Shown here piece by piece: positions 32,969 to 41,237 of a stretch of 63,449 nt of DNA. Where the stretch lies: positions 1-63,449 of the IMG/VR virus record IMGVR_UViG_3300012986_000064. One strand, 5' to 3'. Both the position numbers and the translations under genes were made by a program. Under the pieces are notes generated by a model, which was given only the letters and a program-made list of their open reading frames with translations, did not search any database and was not told where the DNA came from. This DNA is from a virus. The stretch's first letter is position 1. The number at the start of each line of letters is the position of its first letter.

Positions 32969-33303
32969 TAGTTACCTGAAAAAGGGACAATACTGGAAAA
33001 GGGAAACACAGTGCGTACACGCTGGCCTTTGCGGAATTGCCGAAAGGCTTTCTGTACTTCGGAAAAATGAGCCTGCAGGTAGATGTATTCCCCCCGCCAG
33101 CGCAGGTAGCACCGCGGCTCGGGCATATCCTCCATCATGTGGCCGGGAACCGTGCCCACGTAATGCACATCTTCCCACGCCCACACGCCAATTGCACACG
33201 TCAGGTCGCAGTCCTCGCCGTTCAGCCAGTAATGCCGGCCCGTAAACATGGTGCCGTCATCAAGCTGCTTAAACGTCGACTGCGGTTCTTGCTGGTCAAT
33301 CAT
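32968..33303 (-). CDS. small head-tail region protein, unknown
   Basis: 111 residues, Trp- and Cys-containing (Y-W-L-N-G-E-D-C-D-L-T-C at about 25-36) with a basic C-terminal helix. It overlaps both neighbours by a few bases, so it belongs to the connector operon. It could be a head closure or stopper protein, but no motif supports a specific name. Confidence 0.5.
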   Translation of the reverse strand: MIDQQEPQSTFKQLDDGTMFTGRHYWLNGEDCDLTCAIGVWAWEDVHYVGTVPGHMMEDMPEPRCYLRWRGEYIYLQAHFSEVQKAFRQFRKGQRVRTVFPFSSIVPFSGN

Positions 33304-33743
33304 AGTCCTAATTCGTCACGGGTTTTCTCCAGCAGCTCAGGTTTCACGTAGTCCTGCCGAAACTCTTCCAGGGCCGCATCGGAGAGGCCCAGAATGTCTT
33401 CGCCGTACTTCCCCGTCAGGCCCGGCGTTTTAACATCGGTGCCCACCATCTCGACTTCCCCGCTGCGCACGTCGGCCACGATACCGGAGTAGAAGTCGCC
33501 CTCGTCGCGCAAGGTAACACGGTCCACGGGCTGACCTTTCAGCTGTTTTATCGCCCTGGTGAGGGGGGCATATTCCGGCGTAATGTCCTGCCCATCGGCA
33601 TCTTTTCCCTGAGCCAGCTGCGCCGTGTTGGCATCCTCCAGCACGTGCCGGTTCGCGTCTACCACGTCGGCCGTGGCAGCTTCGAGGGTAGCCGGCAGCC
33701 GCTTCAGGGCCTGGGCAAGCGCTTCGAGGCGGGCGAGGCTCAT
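33300..33743 (-). CDS. phage head-tail joining / morphogenesis protein
   Basis: 147 residues. A helical N-terminus (1-45) leads to Q-G-K-D-A-D-G-Q-D-I-T-P-E-Y near 64-77 and the G-D-F-Y-S-G stretch near 100-105, a pattern of gp10/virion-morphogenesis-type proteins in Bacteroidota phages. Such proteins join tail and head. It overlaps the next gene by four bases and follows the acetyltransferase gene. No frameshift or truncation seen. Confidence 0.6.
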   Translation of the reverse strand: MSLARLEALAQALKRLPATLEAATADVVDANRHVLEDANTAQLAQGKDADGQDITPEYAPLTRAIKQLKGQPVDRVTLRDEGDFYSGIVADVRSGEVEMVGTDVKTPGLTGKYGEDILGLSDAALEEFRQDYVKPELLEKTRDELGL

Positions 33744-34087
33744 AGGGTTTTGATATACTGCATGTAGCCTTCGTGGCCCGCCATGAAGGGTGCAAATCCT
33801 AGCGATTTATAAAGCCGCTGAGCTCCCTCGTTTTTATCGGCAACCGTCAGAGCCACCAGTGTTTTTCCCATCTCGCGGCACAAATCAAAAGCCCGGTTCA
33901 GCAGCTGTTTGCCAACTCCTTTGCCTCGGTACGGTTCCTCCACAAACAGCGCGCCTATCCAGCCAGCGGGCTCGTTAATCTCAAGCCTGAGCATACCTAC
34001 AGGTTGCAAGCCTTTGTTGTGCGCAAACACATAGATGGCCGTTGGCTTATCCGTGTCGATTTGAACGCTGAGCTCTGAAAGGGTCAT
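33740..34087 (-). CDS. GNAT-family N-acetyltransferase
   Basis: 115 residues from MTLSELSVQI, chosen because the longer frame would run into the previous gene. The acetyl-CoA binding signature is clear: V-E-E-P-Y-R-G-K-G-V-G-K-Q-L-L (about 50-64), then N-E-G-A-Q-R-L-Y-K-S-L-G-F (about 87-99). It transfers an acetyl group from acetyl-CoA to an amine on an unknown substrate (protein, metabolite or drug). A GNAT inside a head-tail connector operon is odd; it could modify virion or host proteins, or be cargo. Overlaps the next gene by four bases. Confidence 0.85.
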   Translation of the reverse strand: MTLSELSVQIDTDKPTAIYVFAHNKGLQPVGMLRLEINEPAGWIGALFVEEPYRGKGVGKQLLNRAFDLCREMGKTLVALTVADKNEGAQRLYKSLGFAPFMAGHEGYMQYIKTL

Positions 34088-34091
34088 GGGA

Positions 34092-34457
34092 TTAGGGCCT
34101 GAGGTCAGTATAGCGATAACCTTGAAATCCAGTGTGGGGAATAGGCTCATCCAGTGGATGCCAGTTGGCCAGAATAAGACTTTGGGTGGTGCGCTCTTTG
34201 CCGATGCCGTGCCGTTCGCGCCAATTCTCGGTAAGGTCGGTGTCTACGATGTCTAAGTAGCCCCGAATGAGCCCGTCGTATATCATGAAGCACTGCGCAC
34301 CGGTGCCGCTCTGCGTCGGCAGGCGCTGGCAGTTCACCAGCCAGAACCACTCGCCATCACCCCAGTCTGTGGTGCCGTCGCACCGGCGAAGTACCCGTTC
34401 GGCGGTGGGCCAATCCGGGTACTTGCTCTTAGGTATGGTAGTCAGGACGTTTTTCAC
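34092..34457 (-). CDS. small phage protein, unknown
   Basis: 121 residues, Trp-rich (six or more), mixed alpha/beta, with F-W-L-V-N-C-Q-R-L-P and M-I-Y-D-G-L-I-R-G-Y strands. The layout recalls small EVE/ASCH (PUA-like) domains that bind modified bases or RNA, but the match is weak. It overlaps the gene at 34454 by four bases and is followed 4 bases later by the acetyltransferase. Confidence 0.45.
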   Translation of the reverse strand: MKNVLTTIPKSKYPDWPTAERVLRRCDGTTDWGDGEWFWLVNCQRLPTQSGTGAQCFMIYDGLIRGYLDIVDTDLTENWRERHGIGKERTTQSLILANWHPLDEPIPHTGFQGYRYTDLRP

Positions 34458-34966
34458 CGGCCGTGAACTGCATCGTACTTATCCCAATTGAACGGCGGCG
34501 ATTCAACCGGCAAGAGCGGCCCGCGGCTCTTGCGGTAGTCCTCAAACATGCTGGTAAGCGCGCAGTGGGCTACACATTCGGGCACTGTAGAGCACTCGCA
34601 ATTAGGGTCCTTAGGATTGTAGCGCTCCTTGGCTTCTGCCAAGTAACTGCTAGGCTCCTTGAACTGTATAGCAGTACCAGCTGCGTCGTAGGTGGCTTCG
34701 AAAATATCAGGCTTGCAGGGGTAATATTCTCCCTTGACGCCCTTAATGATATAGTCGCCCTCTGTGGCTAACATCTCGCCCTCCAACGTGGGGATGAGGG
34801 CCCCAATCTTGGTGTTATCAGATGGGTGCTCTGTCAGAGAGCCATCTGGATTGATACAGGTGCCGCGGAAGCCTTCGACTTTTACAAAGTCACAAATAGC
34901 CCCCCAGTTTTCCCAAGTGAGCTGAATGGCTTGAACTACTACAGGTTTCTTTCTGAAAAGTGGCAT
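34454..34966 (-). CDS. common phage protein with PGDYIIKG-type motif
   Basis: 170 residues from the MPLFRKKPVVVQA methionine; codons further upstream overlap the previous gene. The N-terminus and the segment T-E-G-D-Y-I-I-K-G-V-K-G-E-Y-Y-P-C-K-P-D-I-F (about 82-103) are a small beta domain found in many phages, of unknown function. The C-terminal 60 residues have four cysteines in C-E-C and C-V-A-H-C, a possible metal site. It ends four bases inside the next gene. Confidence 0.6.
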   Translation of the reverse strand: MPLFRKKPVVVQAIQLTWENWGAICDFVKVEGFRGTCINPDGSLTEHPSDNTKIGALIPTLEGEMLATEGDYIIKGVKGEYYPCKPDIFEATYDAAGTAIQFKEPSSYLAEAKERYNPKDPNCECSTVPECVAHCALTSMFEDYRKSRGPLLPVESPPFNWDKYDAVHGR

Positions 34967-34992
34967 GATGAAAAGGTGAGAAATGGTGAATG

Positions 34993-36138
34993 TTAAATAG
35001 CCCCAACCCGCACGCCTGATTTCGGTGCACAGGGCAGGCACGGCCGCGACACGCCCGACAAGTCCACATCGAGGGCTTCCAGCGCCGTGGTCAGCCGCGA
35101 GAGCATGCCCGGCTGGTAGTCTGGCCGGTTGTTAAGCTCCAGCAAAGCCAGCTTCTGCACCTGAGCGCTCACGCCGTTGTTGCGGGTCGTATTGGCCATC
35201 AGGCTCAGCAGGTCGCAGCCCAGCTGCAGGCGCAGCGCTTCAGCAAACAATGCCTTGTGGGCGCAGAAGTAGCTGCTCAGGTCGCACACGGCCGAAAGCT
35301 TCAGGTTCAGGCCGAAGTTGGAGCCCGTGACGTAGCTCACGCTGCCGTCGCCGGGTAGTTCGTCGGTGTCGGCCGCGGCTTCTGCCGTAAAGGCCCGCAC
35401 CTGCACCATAGGCGCCCACTTATCGAAGTACTTGTAATCGTCGTTGCAACTCTGGCAGGGCCGGCGGCTAAAGTCGGCCTCCAGGTCGATGGCTTGCCCC
35501 ACCAAATCATCTTCGAAGTAGCCCAGCCGGTATTCCCCACGGTCCAGGCCGGCGGGCAGCGGGATGGTCAGCGGCGTCCATTCGAAGTACACCGTCTGGT
35601 TGCGTGGCACGTCGAACGTGGCCACAGGCAGGGCGCTGCTGGAATGGTACAGGTACAGCCGGAAATCCGGGTTTACCTCGGTGAACTGCGTGCCGAGACC
35701 CGTGATGCTAACGGCCACGTCGGTACCGGATACCTGCCGCAGCGCGAGGCCCACGAAACGGCCCTGCTTGATGACTTTGCGGCGGTAGGTGCCACTCTGG
35801 CCAGTCAGTTGCGTGTCAGCCAGCACGGTTTTGCCCGCGCCGGTGAGCTTCTTCCGGGCGGCAAAGGCTTCGACTACCTTGCCCGCGGCCGCACGTCGGG
35901 CCTGGTCGAGGTAGGCGCTGAACTGAGCGGCAGTATCAGCACCTGCAGCGGGTACTTCGGGCGCCGCCTGCGCAATGTTCTGAATAGTCAGCAGCGGGTG
36001 AACGTCCTGCACGGCCACACCGCCATCTGCAATCAGCAGGGCGTCGGCCAGCTGGGGCGCATCGGGCGAGCCTTCGGGCGACTGCCGGAAACCCAGCAGC
36101 GGGGCTAGGCAGGCAATAACAGTAGCGGGGGTGTACAC
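34993..36138 (-). CDS. structural protein after the capsid gene (connector candidate)
   Basis: 381 residues. An N-terminal helical region (1-100) is followed by beta-rich segments and a C-terminal helix. Several paired cysteines occur: C-Q-S-C near 230 and C-L-P-C near 370, possibly metal-binding or disulfide-forming. It is separated from the major capsid gene by a terminator at 36174, so it may have its own transcript or be expressed by read-through. The position suggests adaptor or head fibre, but the family is not recognised. Confidence 0.5.
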   Translation of the reverse strand: MYTPATVIACLAPLLGFRQSPEGSPDAPQLADALLIADGGVAVQDVHPLLTIQNIAQAAPEVPAAGADTAAQFSAYLDQARRAAAGKVVEAFAARKKLTGAGKTVLADTQLTGQSGTYRRKVIKQGRFVGLALRQVSGTDVAVSITGLGTQFTEVNPDFRLYLYHSSSALPVATFDVPRNQTVYFEWTPLTIPLPAGLDRGEYRLGYFEDDLVGQAIDLEADFSRRPCQSCNDDYKYFDKWAPMVQVRAFTAEAAADTDELPGDGSVSYVTGSNFGLNLKLSAVCDLSSYFCAHKALFAEALRLQLGCDLLSLMANTTRNNGVSAQVQKLALLELNNRPDYQPGMLSRLTTALEALDVDLSGVSRPCLPCAPKSGVRVGAI

Positions 36139-36173
36139 GGCAGTGAATTATGAGTGATAAATGGCTAGAAGGC

Positions 36174-36203
36174 AAAAAAGGCCGGCCCAGTGGACCGGCC
36201 CTT
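36174..36203 (-). terminator. terminator after the major capsid gene
   Basis: Stem GGCCGG (36180-36185) / CCGGCC (36195-36200), with six Ts following on the minus strand. It reduces expression of connector genes relative to the capsid. Confidence 0.8.
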
Positions 36204-36260
36204 TCTCACCTTTTTTCTGCAATACACCAACTGCCGAGGCAGCCGGATGGGGGTGAACTA

Positions 36261-37352
36261 CTACGCGTTGAGCAGTTCGAATTTCTGAATTGGCTGGTAG
36301 CGCGTGGTCGGGTCGCTGTTGTAGGCGCCGAAAATGCAGTAGTCGCGGCTCCACTCGAACGATTCCACATAGGTGCGCGTCAGACCGGAGAGGCGGTGCG
36401 CAGCCAGCGTGGCCGACTGGTCCGAGCAGTCAGCTTGGTAGTACAGGCCGAACTCGTCGAAGCCGGGCAGGGTGACTTTGCTCCACTGCTTCGCCGGATT
36501 CTCGGGGCTGCCGATGAGGCGGCCACGCAAGCAGTCCGGGTCGAGGCGGCCGGTGATGGCCACCGAGTTGGGCAGCACAGCGTATTCCGTAGCAGCCACG
36601 CCAGCGCCGGAGTTCACCACGCGGGGCGACTGGAAGAAGTTGCCCACCAGGTCAACCTCCCAGGCCTTGTTCACCGCGTTGTAGGCGCCCTGCGACAGCA
36701 GCTCGCGCACATCGCCCATGGCTCGGGGGTTGGCAAGGATGTCGGGCTGTTCGGCGCCGAAGTCCTGCTGGGCCAGAATGGAGGTGAGGTTGTTGTACAA
36801 GCCCACCCAGTTCTGCCGCTGGTTGCTGTCGGTCTGCACCGGCACCTGGAAGGCGTTGCCGCTCTGAGCGTAGTACGACAGCATTTCAGCCGGGAAGTAG
36901 CTGTTTTTGTTCAGGGCCAGGAAGTCGATGCACTTGGTATCGAGCAGGGCCTTGGCCTTGTTGATGCGCGAAACCAGCTGGTTCATCCACAGGTCCTCGT
37001 ACTTGAGGTCGTTGTTTTCGAACATGGCCGGCACCATCACGAAGCCGAACGACACGGTGAAGAAGGTGAAGGGCACCTGCTTCGAGGTAGCCCCGCCGGT
37101 CTGCACAGCGCAGGTGCGCACGTTAGAGATGGTGGGGTTCTCGTAGTCGATGACCGACGCTTTCACCACTTGGCCAAAGCTGTTGTTCAGCTTGGTGTCG
37201 AGGTCGGGCGTGAGAATAGTCATCGGTGCGGCGCTCTGTTTCTTGAACAGGTCGAGCGCACCGTACATGCTGGGGCGGTTTTCGTTGGCCCCAAGCCGGG
37301 CGGCGCCATTAGTGCGCAGCTCCTGCATCAACGTTGCAACAAGATTTTGCAT
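36261..37352 (-). CDS. major capsid protein
   Basis: 363 residues. It follows the scaffold gene and precedes the connector block, and is bounded by a strong leader hairpin upstream and a terminator downstream, as expected for the most abundant virion protein. The sequence has the features of Bacteroidota phage capsid proteins: an N-terminal helix (M-Q-N-L-V-A-T-L-M-Q-E), a long helix around 115-140 and a beta-rich C-terminus ending Y-Q-P-I-Q-K-F-E-L. It assembles the icosahedral shell, presumably with the HK97 fold. Confidence 0.85.
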   Translation of the reverse strand: MQNLVATLMQELRTNGAARLGANENRPSMYGALDLFKKQSAAPMTILTPDLDTKLNNSFGQVVKASVIDYENPTISNVRTCAVQTGGATSKQVPFTFFTVSFGFVMVPAMFENNDLKYEDLWMNQLVSRINKAKALLDTKCIDFLALNKNSYFPAEMLSYYAQSGNAFQVPVQTDSNQRQNWVGLYNNLTSILAQQDFGAEQPDILANPRAMGDVRELLSQGAYNAVNKAWEVDLVGNFFQSPRVVNSGAGVAATEYAVLPNSVAITGRLDPDCLRGRLIGSPENPAKQWSKVTLPGFDEFGLYYQADCSDQSATLAAHRLSGLTRTYVESFEWSRDYCIFGAYNSDPTTRYQPIQKFELLNA

Positions 37353-37426
37353 GGGTGTAAGGGAGGATAAAAAAGTTGAAAAATGAACTGGGTGAGCAAT
37401 CGTCCCTTAATCACTCGGGGGCTTGG

Positions 37427-37461
37427 GTAGGGCGCTGTCCGTCACGTGGCCAGCGCCCTAC
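37427..37461 (-). promoter_or_regulatory. long hairpin between scaffold and capsid genes
   Basis: GTAGGGCGCTG and CAGCGCCCTAC form an 11-bp perfect stem with a 13-base loop. No T-run follows, so it is not a typical terminator. It lies 75 bases before the capsid ATG and may be an RNA processing or stability element. Confidence 0.6.
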
Positions 37462-37474
37462 ACCGGGGTATTAC

Positions 37475-38380
37475 TTATTGCAGCGGTAGGCCCTGGCTGT
37501 GTTTAGCGTAGGCTTCGTCGAACTGCTTGGTGTCTTTCTTCACGCCCAGGCCCAGCAGCCAGGCGTTTACCTGCATCTTGGTGGTGACTGTGGCTGGGCG
37601 CGTGTCGGGCACCTTCACGGTACCGTCGTCGTTCAGGCCACTGCCGTTGTCGTTGCGGCCAGCACCACCGCCCTGGCCCTGGTGGCCCGTGTCGAGCACG
37701 TCCTTCAGCAGGTCGGAAAGGATGAAAGAGGCGTCAGCCGGCAGGTTCTCTTTGTTGAGCAGCGTCTTGCCGTCTTTCACATACACCACCTGCTTGCTGC
37801 CGTCGGCATTGTCCTGCACCTTGGCCATGCTGATGATTTGCGCCGTTGCGTTATCGACCAGCACATTGCGCACCGACTCTTTCACAGTTGGGTCGAACTT
37901 TAGCCCGCGCAAGCCATCACGCACGTCCAACTTCACATCTTTCTGAAAGCTCTCGGTTTGGGCCTGCTGCAGCTTGGTTTGGTACTCCTGCTCTTTGGCT
38001 TGCGCCGCTTCGAGTTGTGCCTTCAGTGTCGCATCGCCGCTGCCCTGGGCAATCTTCTGTTCCAGGTCAGTAATCTTCTGCTGTAGGGCCGTAGGAGCCG
38101 ATTTGAGGCCGCCAATCACGCGCTTGGCGTAGTCGTAGGTCTTTTCGGTGCCTTCCTTGGCAATACCGCTGGCGGTGAAGATGTCATTGTCGAGGCCTGT
38201 GTACAGCTCGCTGGTTTTTGCCCCAATCTGCTTGCCCAGTTCCGAGTCGAACTCATCTTTGGTGTAGGGCGTGAAGCCCAGTTTTTTAACCGAAGCAAGC
38301 ACGTGGTCCTTTAGCGCCGGATTAGCGGTAAGGGCGGCATCGAGTTCGGCGGCGTCAAAAGTGTTGTCAGAAATAGCCAT
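37475..38380 (-). CDS. phage scaffold protein
   Basis: 301 residues from MAISDNTFDAAELD. The protein is acidic and helical, with a coiled coil (about 95-150) and a basic, Gly-rich linker before a short C-terminal helix, all usual for capsid scaffolds that guide shell assembly and then leave. It lies directly before the capsid gene. The frame is open for 48 more codons upstream and there encodes a convincing signal peptide (MKSLLFSALALLALALPSP) in frame; this is odd for a scaffold, and I treat it as an upstream alternative start. The gap 38381-38580 holds only that extension. Confidence 0.75.
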   Translation of the reverse strand: MAISDNTFDAAELDAALTANPALKDHVLASVKKLGFTPYTKDEFDSELGKQIGAKTSELYTGLDNDIFTASGIAKEGTEKTYDYAKRVIGGLKSAPTALQQKITDLEQKIAQGSGDATLKAQLEAAQAKEQEYQTKLQQAQTESFQKDVKLDVRDGLRGLKFDPTVKESVRNVLVDNATAQIISMAKVQDNADGSKQVVYVKDGKTLLNKENLPADASFILSDLLKDVLDTGHQGQGGGAGRNDNGSGLNDDGTVKVPDTRPATVTTKMQVNAWLLGLGVKKDTKQFDEAYAKHSQGLPLQ

Positions 38381-38580
38381 CTGAGTCCCGTTCAGTGGGT
38401 GGTTAGTGGTTGATGAATGAGAAAATGCGGGGGAGGGAAGGGCCAGGGCAAGAAGTGCCAGGGCCGAGAAAAGCAGCGATTTCATGGTCGGTGTTTGGTG
38501 AGATAAGGCGATGAATGGCGGCAACTGAATCGAGCTGGCTCCGACGACTCGTCAGCCGCCGGAGCACTCGGGAATCGGCA

Positions 38581-39288
38581 CTAGGCCGTAGGGTTCTGCT
38601 TTTCGAAGTGGGCGATGGCTTCTTTCAGCTCATCTACCGTTTTGTCGGCCGGGGCTTCTTCACCAGCCAGCTCCATGTAGCGGGCCTGGTAGTCGGCTTT
38701 GGTGCGCAGCGGGCGGCGGGTAGCGTCCGGCGTGGTTTTCTCCGCTTTCAGGGAAGCCTCCAAGCCGCTGATGATTTCCAGCAGCTCTTCCAGGTTCTTA
38801 TCGGCCGGGGCTTCCTGCTTGGTCAGCTCGTGGTAGCGCATCTGCGCATCATTGAGCGTGGCCAGCGGCTTGTTGGGTTCGGCCGGGCTGCCTGTGGTCA
38901 CGTCGCCGGTTTTGTCGGCCTGCTGGCGGGCCTTGCTGCGCGGGTCATGCAGCAGGTTTACTTCGCCGTCTTCGCCCTGGTAGGGCGCAAACGAGTCGTT
39001 TTTCTCCATGCGCTCGAACTCCTGCACGCTCAGCGGCTGCACCCGGGCCACACGGTCAAAGTCGCGGGTACCGGGCTTGCGCACGTATTGCACCAGCTCC
39101 ACGTGCACCAGGTGCTGCTCGTGCTCCGGCACCTGGTAGCATGCTTTCTTGCCGGCGGCGGTGTTGCCGGTCACATGGGAGATGTCACCGCGGCCATCGT
39201 CCGACATGGTGGCGTCGAGTTGCTGCTGGCGAAGGGCGTCCACCTGGGACGATTTAAGCACCTGGGGTTTGGTTTGAAGGGTTGACAT
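38581..39288 (-). CDS. head-region protein with internal repeat
   Basis: 235 residues. The C-terminal part contains two copies of a repeat of the type Y-x-E-L-x-x-x-E-A-P-A-D-K-x-x-x-E-L-x-E-x-I (about 151-173 and 207-229), a SAP- or LEM-like helix-turn pattern. The N-terminus has a beta-rich module with V-H-V-E-L-V-Q-Y-V-R-K-P-G. It overlaps the portal gene by 35 bases and precedes the scaffold, so it is a capsid or maturation-associated protein of unknown role. Confidence 0.55.
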   Translation of the reverse strand: MSTLQTKPQVLKSSQVDALRQQQLDATMSDDGRGDISHVTGNTAAGKKACYQVPEHEQHLVHVELVQYVRKPGTRDFDRVARVQPLSVQEFERMEKNDSFAPYQGEDGEVNLLHDPRSKARQQADKTGDVTTGSPAEPNKPLATLNDAQMRYHELTKQEAPADKNLEELLEIISGLEASLKAEKTTPDATRRPLRTKADYQARYMELAGEEAPADKTVDELKEAIAHFEKQNPTA

Positions 39289-41038
39289 ACGACAACAGGG
39301 TGTTAAGAATGAGCTGTTTCTTGACGTGGTAAGGCTGCAGCGCAGCGAACAGGCGCACGTCGGCCTGTTCAGATTCGAAGCGTGCGATGTAGGCAGGGAA
39401 GTCGGCCTTCAGGGCCAGCTTCGCCGGGTCGTAGACTTGGAGCAGGTAGCTACCGCCCTGGGTAAGCGACTGGTTAATCATCGTCGTAATCTGGTCGACG
39501 GAGTACTGCGCCCACGGCTCCAGGTCGGAGAGGATGCGCACCCGGTCCAGCTGCGGCGGGTTGTTGCGGTACTGGGTGTAGAACTGCTTTTCCTGCAGCA
39601 GGCTCAGCACAAACACCGGGCTGCCGGCTTTGCGGGCCGATTCCAGCTCCTGGCTGATTTGCTGCGGGGTTTGCAGGTAAAACTCTTCGCCACGGCTCAC
39701 CACGACGCCCCGAAACACGGCCGCGCCGTAACGCAGCAGGCCGATGGTTTGCAGCACCCACTGAACGGCACTTTCGAAGTTTTTCTTGACCCGCACCAGC
39801 ACGTCCTGCCGGCTTTCGAAGCCCGCCCGCACGTCTTTTTCGTTGCGGGCCTGGTCGTTATGCGACTCGCCATCGGCCCCCAGACAGGAAATGAGAATGT
39901 CCCGGCGCAGTTGCTCTTGCGTGTCGGTGGCATTCTTCAGCGCCTCCACATCCGGCGACACCCACCCCAGGGGGTTGCGCGTGTCGGGAATTTCCTTGGT
40001 AGGACCTGGCACGGTGATGTGTGTGCCCGGTCCCATGTACTTCTTTAGCTGGCAGGCCGGGCAGGCCTGTGCCTGATACCGCGGCTTTTCGTCGTCGTAG
40101 CCCACCAGCAGCTGCACGATGCCGTTCTGGCACGGCTCGCCCCCAATGGGCTGGTAGCTGCACTGCTCTTCTACGCTCCAGAGCAGCGGGAACATGCCGA
40201 ACATCTTGAAGTACTCGATGCAGGCATACCAGAGCACGTAAGCATCCAAGTCGCCCAGCTGAGCTGTGAGCGGGCTGCGGCGGGCTAAGCTGGTTTCGCC
40301 CAGCAGGGCTTCGCTCCACAGCAGCCGGGCAGGACAGTAGCCCAGCGCGTGGGAATTCTCCAGCGCAGCAACCGTGGGCCACTCGGCTTCGGTTTCCAGC
40401 TTCTCGAAGATGCGGTAGTGCCCATCGTCGTACACAGCCCGACGCTGAACCGTTTTGCCGGCTTCGTTGAGCCGGCTGGGCAGCGCGAAGATGATGTACT
40501 CGCAGCTGGCGTCCTCTTTTATTTTGAGGTCTACAACTTCTTCAATTGGCAGCAGAAACACGTACGGCTCGGGCCGGGGCGTGGTCTGCGTTTCGGGCAT
40601 GTCCACGACCAGCACCGAGTGCGGTGCCCGACGTGCCGCCCGGAAGGCCTTCTGCGACCAGAAAGTTTCTTCGTTGAGCGTGCCGCGGTAGGCTTCGAAA
40701 TCCGACTCCAGCTCCGCACTAGCCATATCGAGCGTCACGGCCCCGTCCTGCGCTTCGAAGAGGCGGGAAAGGCCGTCGAACACCTGGCCCACAATCTTGG
40801 CCGTTGGCAGGGGAGCCGGAATGAAGCTGACCAGCTTTTCATACTTCTCAGTCGGCAGCACCGCTTTGGGCAGTGCCAGCAGATTGCCTAGCCCGGTACT
40901 GGTGCGCAGCTTCAGCGGTTCTATCTCCGGGTCCGCGTGCAGCCGAATCCGCTCCTCATGTGCCCGGCACGATGCTAAGGCCTCCACGTTTGCGGGGCTT
41001 TTTAGCAGTTGGCTTACTTGCGTCGGGGTGAGCAGCAT
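39254..41038 (-). CDS. portal protein
   Basis: 594 residues. Gene order (after TerL, before scaffold and capsid), length and helical wing/stem/clip-like pattern fit the portal, the dodecamer through which DNA enters and leaves. A stretch around 300-340 has four cysteines (E-E-Q-C, E-P-C-Q and A-C-P-A-C), a putative zinc ribbon insert uncommon in portals. The C-terminal 150 residues are Gln/Leu-rich helices. Overlaps 38581-39288 by 35 bases. Confidence 0.75.
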   Translation of the reverse strand: MLLTPTQVSQLLKSPANVEALASCRAHEERIRLHADPEIEPLKLRTSTGLGNLLALPKAVLPTEKYEKLVSFIPAPLPTAKIVGQVFDGLSRLFEAQDGAVTLDMASAELESDFEAYRGTLNEETFWSQKAFRAARRAPHSVLVVDMPETQTTPRPEPYVFLLPIEEVVDLKIKEDASCEYIIFALPSRLNEAGKTVQRRAVYDDGHYRIFEKLETEAEWPTVAALENSHALGYCPARLLWSEALLGETSLARRSPLTAQLGDLDAYVLWYACIEYFKMFGMFPLLWSVEEQCSYQPIGGEPCQNGIVQLLVGYDDEKPRYQAQACPACQLKKYMGPGTHITVPGPTKEIPDTRNPLGWVSPDVEALKNATDTQEQLRRDILISCLGADGESHNDQARNEKDVRAGFESRQDVLVRVKKNFESAVQWVLQTIGLLRYGAAVFRGVVVSRGEEFYLQTPQQISQELESARKAGSPVFVLSLLQEKQFYTQYRNNPPQLDRVRILSDLEPWAQYSVDQITTMINQSLTQGGSYLLQVYDPAKLALKADFPAYIARFESEQADVRLFAALQPYHVKKQLILNTLLSYVNPSNQTPGA

Positions 41039-41237
41039 CGGAAGAATCAGCAGCGGATTCAGTGGCGGTGGGAGAGGTGGGAGCGTCTACCGGTTGCCAG
41101 TCGGTGCGCTTGGTGGCGGCTTGTCGGGCGAGGATGCGGGCGGCGTGGTCGGCGTCGAACTCGCGGGTTTCGCCCAACTCGGGAGCGTGCAGCAGCTCCT
41201 TGGCCGGCTGCACGCTCCGTTGCTGGGGCTTTTTCAA
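40956..41237 (-). CDS. small phage head protein
   Basis: 93 residues. A helical N-terminal part (F-D-A-D-H-A-A-R-I-L-A-R-Q, about 27-39) is followed by a Thr/Pro/Asp-rich, disordered region and a basic tail. Small proteins with an H-A-x-x-I-L-x-x-Q helix and a Trp shortly after are common between structural genes in phages of Bacteroidota. Its stop lies 83 bases inside the portal gene, so the two are coupled. Role unknown. Confidence 0.6.
   Translation of the reverse strand: MKKPQQRSVQPAKELLHAPELGETREFDADHAARILARQAATKRTDWQPVDAPTSPTATESAADSSDAAHPDASKPTAKKPRKRGGLSIVPGT

Noticed and set aside
36150-37370. 406-codon + strand frame opposite the major capsid gene
   Set aside because: The minus frame holds a capsid-type protein with leader hairpin and terminator; the + frame is His/Val/Arg/Gly-rich without structure, a typical antisense artefact.
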